From Polymorphobacter megasporae (lineage in GTDB: Bacteria > Pseudomonadota > Alphaproteobacteria > Sphingomonadales > Sphingomonadaceae): a DNA stretch of 64,000 nt. Position 1 is the stretch's first letter. Every line of letters begins with the position of its first letter. Positions 55,231-64,000 of this stretch are shown here, in pieces. The stretch covers positions 3,348,001 through 3,412,000 of the forward strand of contig NZ_CP081848.1 in the NCBI RefSeq assembly GCF_018982885.2. Reading direction: 5' to 3'. The notes beneath the pieces are model-generated. The model ran no database searches. It saw only the letters and a program-made list of their open reading frames with translations, and had not been told where the DNA came from. The position numbers and the translations under genes were made by a program.

Positions 55231-57660
55231 ATGAACCGCTTCGCGCTCCTTACCTTCTATCGCTCGCTGACCCGACACAAGCTTTACGCGACGCTCAACA
55301 TCGGCGGGCTCGCCGTGGGCATCGCAGTGTTCGTCGTGCTGGGGCTCTATGTCCGCTTCGAGACCAGCTACGAGCGCTGGCTGCCCGGCCATGACCAGGT
55401 CTATTTGGTCGAGGCCCGGCAAAAGGCGCTCGATCCCCGGCCGGGCCAATACTCCCCGATCGCCATGTGGAGCGCGGTCCACCGCGACGTGCCCGGCATC
55501 GTCGGCACGCGCCTCGTGCCCCGAAGCGCCACTGTGCTCAAGGACGGGATCGGCGTGCAGGAACAGCTCGCCTTGGTCGATCCGGCGTTCGCCACCGTCT
55601 TCCGGCTGCCGACCGTGGCAGGCGACCTGGCGGCGGCGCTGGTCGACCCGACCGCCGTCGTCGTGACGCAAAAAACAGCGACGAAATATTTCGGTACGGC
55701 GAGCCCGATCGGCAAGGCGATGACGATCACCTATGAAGGGGCATCGCACGCCTATCGCGTCGCGGCGGTGATCGCCGACCTGCCGAAGAATACCGACCTT
55801 GAGTTCGACATGCTGGTGCGGCTGCTCATTTCCGAGGCCCCTGCCCCCGTCACATTCAACAGTACGCATTACTGGAATTACTTCGAAGCGCAGACCTATG
55901 TCCGGCTGCCTTCCCCCGCTGACATCAGCCGGGTGATCGGCCAGTTGACCGCCGTCGCGGCTAGGCACAGCCGCGTCGAAACCCCAGACGATCCCGACAA
56001 CACATTCGAAATCTCGCTCCAGCCGATCGCCGACGTGCACTTCGAGACCGCGGGTGCAAAGCTCGCGGTGACGACGCTCGGCATCGTCGGCGTGCTGACC
56101 CTGCTGATCGCCACCGTCAACTATGTGAACCTGGCGACGGCCCGAGCCGGGTTGCGGGCGCGCGAGGTGGCGATGCGCAAGGTGCTGGGTGCTAGCCGTG
56201 CCGTCCTCGCGCGCAATTATGTCGGCGAGGCGGTCGCCACCGCGGCTATTGCCGGAGTGATCGGCCTCGCGCTGGCCGAAAGCGGGCTGCCGCTGGTCAA
56301 TGCCGCTGGGGGCCTTTCACTGTCGATCCAGTATTTCGGCTGGGACGGCACGCTGTTGCCGTGGCTGCTGCTGGTGATCCTGGTCGGGGTCGGTGCTGGA
56401 CTGTATCCCGCACTGGTACTGTCGCGGTTTCCGGCGGCGGCGGTACTCGCCTCGGCGCGGTCGCCCGGGGGCGGCCGCTGGGGGACACGGGTCCGCGAGG
56501 CGCTGGTGGTGCTGCAATTCGCCATCGCCATCGCCTTCATGATCGGCACCGGCGTGTTGGTCGCGCAGACCGACCATATTCGCTCGGCCGATCCGGGTTA
56601 CACCCGGCAGGGCCTGCTGCTCGTGCGCTCGCTCGGCAGCGACAGCCTGACCGCCGGCCAACGCGATTCGATCGTTCACCGCCTTCGTTCCCTCCCCGCC
56701 GCGCAGGCCGTCACGGTCGCCAATGGCGTCCCCGGCGGCGGCCTGTTCGGCGCGCAAACCAACGTCGAGATTCCCGGGGAGCCGGGCCATGGCCCCACGA
56801 TCGCCTTCTTCGAGATTTCGCCCGGCTTCTTCGAGGCGCTCGGCGGCCATCTGGTGGCCGGCAGAATGTTCGATCCGGCCCGACCTGGCGACATCAACGC
56901 CAACCTCGACGTCGTCGGGAAAGATGGAACGATCCCCTCTAATATCATCCTCAACCGCTCGGGCGTCACGGCGCTGCATTTCGCCAGCCCGCAGGCGGCG
57001 ATAGGCAAGACCGTCGGCGGCAAGAATCCACGCACGGTCATCGGCGTCGTCGAGGACATGCGCTTCACCAGCCCGCGCGCACCGGTGCCACCGACCATGT
57101 ACGACTTCCAGTTGCGCGACATGCGGCAGCCGATCGCCATATTGCGCTTCACAGGTGACCCGAAGGCGATGCTCGAGGCGGTGCAGCAGGCATGGCGGCA
57201 GGAGGCACCCGAGGTGCCGTTCCAGGCCAAGACGGTGGTGCAGGCGCTCAACCAATATTATGAACGCGACGACCATTCCGCGCTGCTGTTCACCATCGGC
57301 GCGGTGCTGGCGGTGGTCATCGGTTGCGTCGGTCTGTGGGGGCTCGCCTCCTTCAACACCGCGCGGCGGGTGAAGGAGATCGGCATCCGCAAGACGCTGG
57401 GCGCGTCCTCCACCGACATCGTCCGGCTGCTCGTCGGGCAGTTCCTGCGCCCGGTGCTGATCGCCAACCTGTTCGCGTGGCCGTTGGCCTATTTCGCCAT
57501 GCGGACCTGGCTGGCCGGGTTCAACGACCGGATCGACCTCTCGCCGCTGTTCTTCGTCGCGGCGACACTGCTGGCGCTCGTCATCGCCGTGCTGACGGTG
57601 TTCGCCCAATCGCTACGGGCGGCGCGCTCGACCCCGGCATGGGCGTTGCGGCATGATTAG
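55231..57660 (+). CDS. MacB-like ABC permease with two FtsX domains
   Basis: An 809-residue permease: an N-terminal helix (LNIGGLAVGIAVFVVLGLYV), a MacB periplasmic domain, and three helices of a first FtsX block containing ARAGLRAREVAMRKVLGASR. A second helix and periplasmic domain follow, then a final FtsX block with VKEIGIRKTLGASSTDIVRL. The ARxxVxxxRxxLGA-type motifs mark the Type VII mechanotransmission permeases. This form, with two permease halves fused, works with a separate ATPase to drive extrusion through TolC. It overlaps the TolC gene by 8 bases. Confidence 0.91.
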   Translation: MNRFALLTFYRSLTRHKLYATLNIGGLAVGIAVFVVLGLYVRFETSYERWLPGHDQVYLVEARQKALDPRPGQYSPIAMWSAVHRDVPGIVGTRLVPRSATVLKDGIGVQEQLALVDPAFATVFRLPTVAGDLAAALVDPTAVVVTQKTATKYFGTASPIGKAMTITYEGASHAYRVAAVIADLPKNTDLEFDMLVRLLISEAPAPVTFNSTHYWNYFEAQTYVRLPSPADISRVIGQLTAVAARHSRVETPDDPDNTFEISLQPIADVHFETAGAKLAVTTLGIVGVLTLLIATVNYVNLATARAGLRAREVAMRKVLGASRAVLARNYVGEAVATAAIAGVIGLALAESGLPLVNAAGGLSLSIQYFGWDGTLLPWLLLVILVGVGAGLYPALVLSRFPAAAVLASARSPGGGRWGTRVREALVVLQFAIAIAFMIGTGVLVAQTDHIRSADPGYTRQGLLLVRSLGSDSLTAGQRDSIVHRLRSLPAAQAVTVANGVPGGGLFGAQTNVEIPGEPGHGPTIAFFEISPGFFEALGGHLVAGRMFDPARPGDINANLDVVGKDGTIPSNIILNRSGVTALHFASPQAAIGKTVGGKNPRTVIGVVEDMRFTSPRAPVPPTMYDFQLRDMRQPIAILRFTGDPKAMLEAVQQAWRQEAPEVPFQAKTVVQALNQYYERDDHSALLFTIGAVLAVVIGCVGLWGLASFNTARRVKEIGIRKTLGASSTDIVRLLVGQFLRPVLIANLFAWPLAYFAMRTWLAGFNDRIDLSPLFFVAATLLALVIAVLTVFAQSLRAARSTPAWALRHD

Positions 57661-58909
57661 GCGGGCGCTCCTGCTCGGCACGATCCTCGTCGCTTCCCAC
57701 GCCGCCGCCGAGACGTTGCGCGAGGCGGTACTCGCGGCGCGGTCGACCAATCCGACATTTGCCGCCGCCCAGGCCCGGCAGCAGGCGCTGGGGGAGACGG
57801 TCGAGCAGGCTCGCGCCGGGGGGCGGCTGACCGCCGCCGCCGATGTTTCGGCGGGTTATGACCGGCTCGGCTACTCCAGCGGCGCGAGCTCGACTGTTGC
57901 CGCTGCGCTGCCGATCTGGACGGGCAACCGTGTTCCGTCGGCGATCCGCGCCGCCAAGGCCGACGTTGCTGCCGGCGACCAGAACGTCCGCGACAGCGAG
58001 GCGGTGTTGCTGACCGCGGTGGTCGCCGCATATGCCGAGCTGCTGTACGACCAGCAGGCGGTGGCGATCGCCGAGGCCGACATCGCGCTGCTGCAGCAGC
58101 AGGTGGCAGAGGCACAAGCCCGCTTCCGGCTCGGCACTTCGACCCGTACCGATGTCGCGCAGCTCGACGCACAGCACGCCTCCGCCGTCGCTTCGCTCGC
58201 CGATGCCGATGCAACACTGATCACCACCGCAGCGCGTTACCGCGCGACCGTCGGCCATGATCCGGGCCAACTGGCGCTGCCCGAACGAGCGCTGCCGGCG
58301 CTCCCCGGCACGCTTGACCAGGCCCGCAGCCGCGCCGTCGCCGACAATCCGTTGCTGCAGGCGAGCCTGCGCAGCGCCGACGCCTCCGCCGCGCGGGTCG
58401 ACGTCGCGCGCGCCAACCGCGCGCCGAGCGTCGCGCTCGGGGCGCAATATGGCTATGCGGGGAGCTTCGCCGATGGCGGCGCGCACAGCTATCCGCTGGC
58501 AACGGCGGTGACGATCGGGCTGCATGTGCCGCTGCTCACCGGGGGGCTGGTCGCCTCGCAGGTCCGGCAGGCAAGCGCCGCGCATCGGGCCGACCTGTTC
58601 GATACCGACGCACAACAGCGCGAGACGCTGCGCGGCGTCGATGCCGCCTGGGCCGCGCTCGCGGGTGCCCGCGCACGGATCAGGGCCGATGCGGGCCGGG
58701 TCGAGGCGGCGGACCTGGCGCTAAAGGGGGTTCGCGCCGAATATGCCTTCGGCCTGCGCACGACGCTCGACATTCTGGTCGCGGACGAAAGCCTGCGCGC
58801 GGCGCAGCTGGCGCTGGCCGGCGACCACAGCCGCGCGCTCGAAGCCGAAGCGGCACTCCTTCGCGCGACCGGCAGGCTCGACGTGAGCTTGTTCCTAGCT
58901 CCGATCTAG
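57653..58909 (+). CDS. TolC-family outer-membrane efflux protein
   Basis: A 418-residue outer-membrane channel subunit with a signal peptide (LLLGTILVASHAAA). It has paired helical hairpins; AQARFRLGTSTRTDVAQLDAQ and VRAEYAFGLRTTLDILVAD are the two copies of the TolC G-T-x-x-D motif. It completes the tripartite export system of adaptor, ATPase and permease, all under the sigma-54 promoter. Confidence 0.92.
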   Translation: MIRRALLLGTILVASHAAAETLREAVLAARSTNPTFAAAQARQQALGETVEQARAGGRLTAAADVSAGYDRLGYSSGASSTVAAALPIWTGNRVPSAIRAAKADVAAGDQNVRDSEAVLLTAVVAAYAELLYDQQAVAIAEADIALLQQQVAEAQARFRLGTSTRTDVAQLDAQHASAVASLADADATLITTAARYRATVGHDPGQLALPERALPALPGTLDQARSRAVADNPLLQASLRSADASAARVDVARANRAPSVALGAQYGYAGSFADGGAHSYPLATAVTIGLHVPLLTGGLVASQVRQASAAHRADLFDTDAQQRETLRGVDAAWAALAGARARIRADAGRVEAADLALKGVRAEYAFGLRTTLDILVADESLRAAQLALAGDHSRALEAEAALLRATGRLDVSLFLAPI

Positions 58910-59050
58910 CCATCACTTTCGAGCAGGAGCTAAGGAGTCGGATCGGCGATGAGGTCATCCTCGCGGCCGAGCGCATTCTTGGGCTCGAGACTCCCGCCGT
59001 TCGTTCGTACGGTCCAACGACCAGGTATCCCGCTTCACCGCATCTTATAG

Positions 59051-59560
59051 TCATCGACTTAGCTGTTCGTTTGCTGCGTTCGCCTGCAGTTTCGCTGAAC
59101 TCCATCCGCTGCCAAGCGCCTGGAAAAGCGTCACTACTGCGGTCAGCCGACCGCCGCGAACCTGCACCAGCGCGAGGTCGGCAGTAAGCAGCCCGCGCTG
59201 TGCGTCGAGTTGCTCAAGATACGTCGAGTAGCCGGCGCGGTAGCGGTTTGTGGCCATCTGAAGGGATTGGGCCAACGCTACGCGCTGCAGCACGATCGTA
59301 TGCTCCTGCTCATCGAGCCGGCGGACCGCTGCGAGCGCGTCATCGACCTCACGGAATGCTACAAGCGCGGTCCGGCGATAATTGAAGGATGCCTGATCGC
59401 GCCGCGCCGCTACGATCTGCTGCTGGGCTTGCAACCGCCCACCGTTGACGAGCGGTGCAAGCACATTGCCGCCGAGCGCGAATACGCCGATCGGATTGCC
59501 GAGCAGAGTGGATGCAACATATCCCGCCGCGGCGGTCAGCTCAAAGTCGGGTAGAGACGC
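59051..59560 (-). pseudogene. NodT-type RND efflux outer-membrane lipoprotein, C-terminal remnant
   Basis: The frame encodes only the last 170 or so residues of a NodT-family channel: LTAAAGYVAS, GGNVLAPLVNGGRLQAQQ, YRAGYSTYLEQLDAQR and VTLFQALGSGW. The N-terminal lipoprotein signal and first repeat are missing, with unrelated sequence from about 59560 on. No RND pump gene is nearby, so this is a relic. Confidence 0.75.
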
Positions 59561-59620
59561 TGCGGCCGGCGGACGAGATCGCATGTGCCGTCTGCACACA
59601 GGATCGGGTTTGCGGCGATC

Positions 59621-59884
59621 TCATGACGCCGGCGGCTGCTGCCGCCAGTAGTTGTTCGCCGCCGCGATCGTCGCAAATTCCACGGCGATGACATGGCTTG
59701 CCGCGATCAGGCCATAGGGATCGTGCGCGTACTGAGGACGACCTGTCTTCAGTGTCTCCAGCTCACCCTGCATTGCGTGAATTGAGTTGCGGGCAAGCAT
59801 GATAGCGAGCGCCCGGCCGTCCTCCGGCGTCCTTGTCAGCAGGCTGTTTTCGGGGATGAGAGGGCGTTGGGGTACTTGGGTCAC
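59621..59884 (-). CDS. Small hypothetical protein
   Basis: An 87-residue soluble protein (MTQVPQRPLIPENSLLTRTP...), hydrophilic with no signal peptide. I do not recognise a family. It follows the carboxymuconolactone decarboxylase-like gene on the same strand with a gap of about 75 bp and could be part of that operon. Confidence 0.45.
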   Translation of the reverse strand: MTQVPQRPLIPENSLLTRTPEDGRALAIMLARNSIHAMQGELETLKTGRPQYAHDPYGLIAASHVIAVEFATIAAANNYWRQQPPAS

Positions 59885-59959
59885 GATCTATCTCCAGTTT
59901 CGAGATGGGAGGGTCATACGGCGGCCCCCGGACAGGGATATTCGGCGTCTTCGAGGCGA

Positions 59960-60421
59960 TCAGCCCGCGCCTTGCTGGGCGGCGGCCGGCACAGCCCGAA
60001 AGCCGACGCCGAGCCGGTTGAAGGCGTTCATCAGGCCGATCGCGATGGTCAAGTCGGTGAGGCGCTGCGGATCGAAACTGCGATGCGCCGCTTCGTAGTC
60101 CGCATCGGGTATGCCGGTGACGGCGACCCGCGTGACAGTCTCGGCCCAGGCCAGCGCCGCCTGTTCCTCGCCACCAAACAATGCGGCGGCCTCGCGCCAT
60201 ACTGGAAGCAGCGTCAGCTTGTCTTGTGCGACGCCACGCTTGAGCAGGTCGCGGGTGTGGGCATCGATGCAATAGGCACAGCCATTGATCTGACTGACCC
60301 TGAGGTAGACCAGGTCGACAAGTCCCGCACCAAGGCCAGATTGCCGGATGTATCCATAAACGTGCCCGAGCGCCTTCATGCCAAGCGGGCTGGCGGTGTT
60401 ATAGTCCAGTCGTGCCGTCAT
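59960..60421 (-). CDS. Carboxymuconolactone decarboxylase/AhpD-family protein
   Basis: A 153-residue all-helical protein of the CMD/AhpD fold. The redox motif is CxxC at Cys48-Cys51 with His55 (NGCAYCIDAHTRDLL), as in alkylhydroperoxidase-type members. It is likely a peroxidase or redox protein, not a true decarboxylase. It lies downstream of the lipase-like gene on the same strand, 24 bp after its stop. Confidence 0.9.
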   Translation of the reverse strand: MTARLDYNTASPLGMKALGHVYGYIRQSGLGAGLVDLVYLRVSQINGCAYCIDAHTRDLLKRGVAQDKLTLLPVWREAAALFGGEEQAALAWAETVTRVAVTGIPDADYEAAHRSFDPQRLTDLTIAIGLMNAFNRLGVGFRAVPAAAQQGAG

Positions 60422-60445
60422 TCCTGCCTCCGTCGTAAGGACTGG

Positions 60446-61270
60446 CTAAAGGTGGAGATCGAGCCAGTTTGAGATGTCGCCGATGACTTCGTCGCGTCCG
60501 ATGTCATTGAGCAAGTCATGGTACCGCCCAGGGTAGAGCTTGAGCGTCTTGTCGGTGGCCCCGGCCGCGCGGAAGAAATACTGACTGCCGCTTGGTTTGG
60601 CGGCCTTATCCTCGACGCCGTGGAGGATGAGCAACGGCAGGACGATCCGGCCGAAACTCTGCCGCAGTTGGTCATCGGCCCGCACCAGCGCGGCGAGCGT
60701 CTCGGCCGGCTGCGCCTCATTCGCGATCAGCGGGTCAGCGTCCATGGCGGCGACAGCTGCAGGATCGCGCGAAAAGTCCGCATTTTTGAGTTTGAGGACA
60801 TGCGCGTGCGGCGCGACGTGGCTCAGGCCCTTAATTATCGAAAGCGCGAAGTCCGGGGCTGGTAGCTCGTAGGCAAAGCTTTCACAGATCAGCCCCTGCA
60901 ACTCGTCCTGTCGCTCGCTCGCGTATAGCGCCGCGACCACGCCGCCCGCCGAGTGGCCGAGCAAGAACAGCGGCAGCCCCGGTTCCTGAGTCTTGGCAAG
61001 CGCGATCAGTTGGTCGACGTCGCCGACATACTCCGCGAATGACGCGACCGTGAACCGCTCACCGTCTGACTGTCCGCGACCCCGCAAGTCGATCGCAAAG
61101 ACCAATAAGGCGTCGTGGTTCAGCTGCTCCGCAACCCATTCATAATAGGCGCTATGGGAATTAAATCCCGGAACGATGACGACGATGCCTCGCGCGGCCG
61201 CGGCAGGCTGCCAACGCCGGAAGGCAATACGGCCCCCGTCGCGGCTCAAGAATTTCTGCGGATCAGTCAT
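60446..61270 (-). CDS. Alpha/beta hydrolase, monoacylglycerol lipase-like
   Basis: A 274-residue cytoplasmic serine hydrolase of the Hydrolase_4/monoacylglycerol lipase type. The nucleophile is Ser107 in LLGHSAGG, the acid probably the Asp of LHGVEDKAA, and the base the His in YPGRYHDLLND. IDLRGRGQSDG is a family motif. It probably cleaves monoacylglycerols or lysolipids. It heads a leftward group with the AhpD-like gene. Confidence 0.88.
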   Translation of the reverse strand: MTDPQKFLSRDGGRIAFRRWQPAAAARGIVVIVPGFNSHSAYYEWVAEQLNHDALLVFAIDLRGRGQSDGERFTVASFAEYVGDVDQLIALAKTQEPGLPLFLLGHSAGGVVAALYASERQDELQGLICESFAYELPAPDFALSIIKGLSHVAPHAHVLKLKNADFSRDPAAVAAMDADPLIANEAQPAETLAALVRADDQLRQSFGRIVLPLLILHGVEDKAAKPSGSQYFFRAAGATDKTLKLYPGRYHDLLNDIGRDEVIGDISNWLDLHL

Positions 61271-61296
61271 GCGGTTTTGCTCCTCGCCATGCGCCT

Positions 61297-61660
61297 CTAT
61301 CGGACGTCGGGAACCTTAAGCGGCTCGCCGCCCTGCGAGACGAAGGTCACCAAGACACGGGCCGGGCGGGTGGCACTCGTATTTTCCGTGACCAGATGAT
61401 GAGCACCCGGTCGCTCAATCCAGCTCTGCCCGGCTCGGTAGGTTCGCAGCGGCTCGCCTTCCAGCTGACTGCGAACCTCGCCCTCCAGCACATAAGCATA
61501 GAGGAACGCGCTGCCGTGCCGGTGCGGCGCGGCACGCGCGCCGGGCAGGAAAGTGACCTCAACCGCACTGAAGCGCTTGGCACCGTCCATCAGATCATAA
61601 GCGGCAAGTGGCGTCACCCGCTCTTCCGCCGACGCTAACGAGCCTGCGCCAAGCAGCAGC
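61297..61660 (-). pseudogene. Cupin-domain protein truncated by IS66 in its signal peptide
   Basis: The minus-strand frame encodes a cupin with the metal-binding motif APHRHGSAFLYAYVLEGEV and the second motif PGAHHLVTEN. Upstream it continues as LLLGAGSLASAEERVTPL, the end of a signal peptide, and is cut at 61660 exactly where the IS66 end begins. The initiation codon and first half of the signal peptide are gone or lie beyond the element. A GTG at 61617 could restart translation without export. Confidence 0.8.
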
Positions 61661-61774
61661 GTAAGCGCTGTGCTGACCCCGCCTTGTTGACGACGTCATA
61701 ACGCGCGAGTCCTGCTGGTCCCTGGGGCTGCCGGTGCTGATGCTATGATGATGTCATGTGACGATGCTAGCTCG

Positions 61775-62191
61775 ATGGGCGGTCGTGCGGCGCGGATTGA
61801 GGTTTTCACCGGCACGAGGCGGCGGCGACCCTGGTCCGATGATGAGAAGGCGCGGATCGTTGCAGAGAGCTATGCCGGCGACGGCATCACCGTCTGTGAC
61901 GTGGCGCGCCGCAACGGCATCTGCCCCAGCCAGCTGTTCACTTGGCGGCGGCAGTTGCGCCGTCCGGTGGAGAGCGCCGAACCGCTATTGTTCGTGCCGG
62001 CGATCGTCGAGCGTGAAGCCGCTCCGGCGCCGCTACCGGCACAGCGGCAGCAGCGTCGCCGATCAGCTCGCCGCGGCAGTAGCCCAGCCCCGATCGAGGT
62101 GAGCATGGACGGCATTTCGGTGCGGATCGGCCGGGGCGCTGACGCGACTCTGATCGCTGCTGTACTCGATGCGCTGAAGGGCAGCCGTTGA
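61775..62191 (+). CDS. tnpA: IS66 accessory protein TnpA
   Basis: A 138-residue protein with a helix-turn-helix region (RIVAESYAGDGITVCDVARR) near the N-terminus, typical of IS66 TnpA. It ends with a family-typical DGISVRIGRGADATLIAAVL segment. An upstream ATG at 61745 is in frame but MGGRAARIEVFTGT matches the family start. It overlaps tnpB by 4 bases (TTGA). Confidence 0.9.
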   Translation: MGGRAARIEVFTGTRRRRPWSDDEKARIVAESYAGDGITVCDVARRNGICPSQLFTWRRQLRRPVESAEPLLFVPAIVEREAAPAPLPAQRQQRRRSARRGSSPAPIEVSMDGISVRIGRGADATLIAAVLDALKGSR

Positions 62192-62550
62192 CGGCGCTGG
62201 GGCCAAGCGGTGCGACCCGCGTGCTGGTTGCCACGCGGCCGGTAGATTTTCGCAAGGGGATGGACGGGTTGGCGGCGCTGGTGACAGCCCAGCTCGGCGG
62301 CGATCCGTTCTCGGGTGTTGTCTATGTGTTTCGCGCCAAGAAGGCCGACCGGGTAAAGCTGGTCTGGTGGGACGGCACCGGCCTGTGCCTGATGGCCAAG
62401 AAGCTGGAAGCCGGCGCCTTTAGTTGGCCATCGGTGCATGACGGCATGATGCGAGTGACCGCCGCCCAGCTCGGCGCGTTGCTCGAAGGCCTGGACTGGC
62501 GCCGCGTGCATCAGGCAAGGCGCACGCGAGTACCGCAGATCGCGGGATAA
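62188..62550 (+). CDS. tnpB: IS66 accessory protein TnpB
   Basis: A 120-residue IS66 Orf2 protein with the hallmarks RPVDFRKGMDGLAALV, VYVFRAKKADRVKLVWWDG and GLCLMAKKLEAGAFSWP. It is required with TnpA and TnpC for transposition; its biochemical role is not established. It starts at TTG overlapping the tnpA stop. Confidence 0.93.
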   Translation: MTALGPSGATRVLVATRPVDFRKGMDGLAALVTAQLGGDPFSGVVYVFRAKKADRVKLVWWDGTGLCLMAKKLEAGAFSWPSVHDGMMRVTAAQLGALLEGLDWRRVHQARRTRVPQIAG

Positions 62551-62631
62551 CGCGTTGTATCTGCGGTAGATTGACTCGGCTTTCCGGAAGTCCTCGACGC
62601 GCGTGCGCGCGCGTGATTCACTGCCCCTATC

Positions 62632-64000
62632 ATGCTCGCCGCAGCTGATCTCCCCGACGATCCAGAGGTGCTCCGCGCCATGATCGTCGCCGCCAACGCC
62701 AGGACGGCGCTGCTTACGGCGGAGGTCGAGCGCATCAACGCCGACGTGGAGTTGAGGGCGATCGCCCAGGCCGAGGCCGATGGCGAGATCGCGCGGCTGA
62801 ACAGCATCATCGCGGCCTTCATGCGCCACCGCTTCGGACCCCGTTCGGAGAAGCTCGACGACGACCAGTTCGAGCTGGTGCTCGAGGATCTCGGTATCGC
62901 CATCGCCAAGGTGGAAGCCAAGCTCGATGCCGCCAGTTCGGCCAAGGCGCGGGCCGAGAAGCAGCGCCGTACCAACCGCGGCCAGCTGCCCGCGCATCTC
63001 GAGCGCGTCGAGCAGCTGATCGACGTCGACAGCAAGCAGTGCGCCTGCTGCGGCGGCGACCTCCATGCCATCGGCGAGGACGTGGCCGAGCGTCTCGACA
63101 AGGTTCCGGCAAGCTTCCGTGTATTGGTAACGCGCCGCCCGCGCTATGCTTGCCGGTCGTGCGAAGGCGAGGTGGTGCAGGCGCCAGCACCGCCGCGGAT
63201 CGTCGAAGGCGGGCTGCCGACCGACGCGCTGGTCGCCCAGGTGCTGGTCTCCAAGTACGCCGACCATCTGCCTCTCTACCGCCAGGCCCAGATCTACGCC
63301 CGTCAGGGCGTCAACCTCGACCGCTCGACGCTGGCCGACTGGACTGGCCGGGCTGCCTGGTGGCTGACCCCGCTGCGCAACCACCTGCTCGCCGTTTTGA
63401 AGCGGGGACCACGGCTGTTCGCCGACGAGACGACGGCACCGGTGCTCGATCCGGGACGACGACGTACCAAGACCGGGCAGATCTGGGCGTATGCGCGGGA
63501 CGACCGGCCATGGGGCAGCGCCGATCCGCCGGCAGTGGCATTCATCTACGCGCCCGACCGGAAGTCCGAGCGGCCACTGGCGCATCTCGCCGGATTTAGC
63601 GGCATCCTGCAGGTCGATGGCTATGCCGGTTACAACAAGCTCGGCCGCCGCAATGACGTGGCGCTGGCGTTCTGCTGGGCCCATGTGCGCCGCAAGTTCT
63701 TCGAGCTCGCCAAGGCCGACGCCTCACCAACAGCCACCGAGGCGCTGCAGCTGATCAAGGCACTCTACGCCGTCGAGGACGCGATCCGCGGTCAGTCGCC
63801 GGACATGCGCCGGTCGGTCCGTCAGGAACAGAGCCTGCCGATAATCATCGCCCTGCACCGGTTGCTGACCGCGCGGCTCGGCCTGGTCAGTGCCAAGAGC
63901 AAGCTCGCCGAAGCGATCCGCTACGCGACCACGCGCTGGACAGGCCTGACGCTGTTCGTCGACGACGGCCGCGTCGAGCTCGACAGCAACATCGTCGAGC
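62632..64000 (+). CDS. tnpC: IS66 transposase TnpC, 3' end cut by the window
   Basis: At least 456 residues of the DDE transposase. The N-terminal coiled coil (about 15-70) is followed by HRFGPRSEKL, a zinc-binding pair in CACCGGD and YACRSCEG, and the catalytic core with the first Asp in LFADETTAPVLD and the second in LQVDGYAGYN. The Glu that completes the DDE triad should lie just beyond 64000, near the DSNIVE end. The reading frame is intact to the window edge, so the element may be active. Confidence 0.93.
   Translation, partial: MLAAADLPDDPEVLRAMIVAANARTALLTAEVERINADVELRAIAQAEADGEIARLNSIIAAFMRHRFGPRSEKLDDDQFELVLEDLGIAIAKVEAKLDAASSAKARAEKQRRTNRGQLPAHLERVEQLIDVDSKQCACCGGDLHAIGEDVAERLDKVPASFRVLVTRRPRYACRSCEGEVVQAPAPPRIVEGGLPTDALVAQVLVSKYADHLPLYRQAQIYARQGVNLDRSTLADWTGRAAWWLTPLRNHLLAVLKRGPRLFADETTAPVLDPGRRRTKTGQIWAYARDDRPWGSADPPAVAFIYAPDRKSERPLAHLAGFSGILQVDGYAGYNKLGRRNDVALAFCWAHVRRKFFELAKADASPTATEALQLIKALYAVEDAIRGQSPDMRRSVRQEQSLPIIIALHRLLTARLGLVSAKSKLAEAIRYATTRWTGLTLFVDDGRVELDSNIVE

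Larger units (their letters stand above)
61661..64000 (+). mobile_element. IS66-family insertion sequence (right end outside the window)
   Basis: The left end begins GTAAGCGCTGTGCTGACCCC, matching the GTAAGCG start of IS66-type terminal inverted repeats, directly at the break in the cupin gene. The three IS66 genes tnpA, tnpB and tnpC follow in order. The right end, and the direct repeat of about 8 bp expected next to it, lie past 64000. The flanking bases at 61653-61660 are gcagcagc. Confidence 0.88.

Noticed and set aside
61661-61720. Possible frameshifted natural start of the cupin (MTSSTR...) upstream of its leader
   Set aside because: This sequence lies inside the IS66 terminal repeat region, so the apparent ATG belongs to the element and not to the cupin gene.

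Overview
The window is GC-rich, densely packed chromosomal DNA, most likely from an alphaproteobacterium of the Sphingomonadales. The main clues are a complete hopanoid cluster with ispH inside it, an UrcA-family protein, a TonB-dependent receptor operon, an alphaproteobacterial-type LexA box (GTTC-N7-GTTC) and GC-rich palindromic repeats of the kind common in this group. No rRNA, tRNA or CRISPR array was seen. All calls come from reading the sequence; no database search was run.

Layout. 0-4.6 kb: LexA-type box, glutathione reductase, CsaA-like protein and an exported M28 peptidase. 4.8-24.8 kb: hopanoid block. It holds hpnN and hpnM (convergent), then ispH-hpnH with a small membrane protein and a frameshifted AbrB-type remnant. 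Next is a leftward operon, hpnA-hpnB-hpnC-hpnD-hpnE-shc-hpnG-amidohydrolase, with mostly 4-base overlaps. The rightward operon hpnI-hpnJ-hpnK-hpnL diverges from hpnA, and a long palindrome lies between the two. Together these genes make squalene (HpnCDE), cyclise it (Shc), add adenosine (HpnH), remove adenine (HpnG), build the glucosamine/cyclitol head group (HpnI, HpnK, HpnJ) and move hopanoids to the outer membrane (HpnN). hpnO and hpnP are not seen.

24.9-36.7 kb is accessory: a BLUF photoreceptor, a dehalogenase-like hydrolase, a divergent Mfd-type translocase, a monothiol glutaredoxin, a GIY-YIG-like protein, an SDR-amidohydrolase pair, a rhomboid, an SGNH-like protein, and remnants of LysR, GST and TetR genes. 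35.8-42.7 kb: a frameshifted LysR regulator, then a TonB receptor-MFS-GDPD-GDPD operon whose last enzyme lacks the catalytic HR pair. 42.9-48.9 kb: a MoxR/DUF58/SpoIIM/RDD/DUF4350/DUF4129 operon. 50.0-58.9 kb: a histidine kinase and an NtrC-type regulator broken by an in-frame amber codon, divergent from a sigma-54 promoter that drives UrcA-HlyD-ABC-MacB-like permease-TolC. 59-64 kb: a NodT remnant, stress-type enzymes, and an IS66 element inserted in the signal peptide of a cupin gene and running off the window.

A window-wide pattern is that five transcription-regulator genes (AbrB, LysR, TetR, LysR, NtrC) are broken or fragmentary while the structural genes beside most of them are intact.
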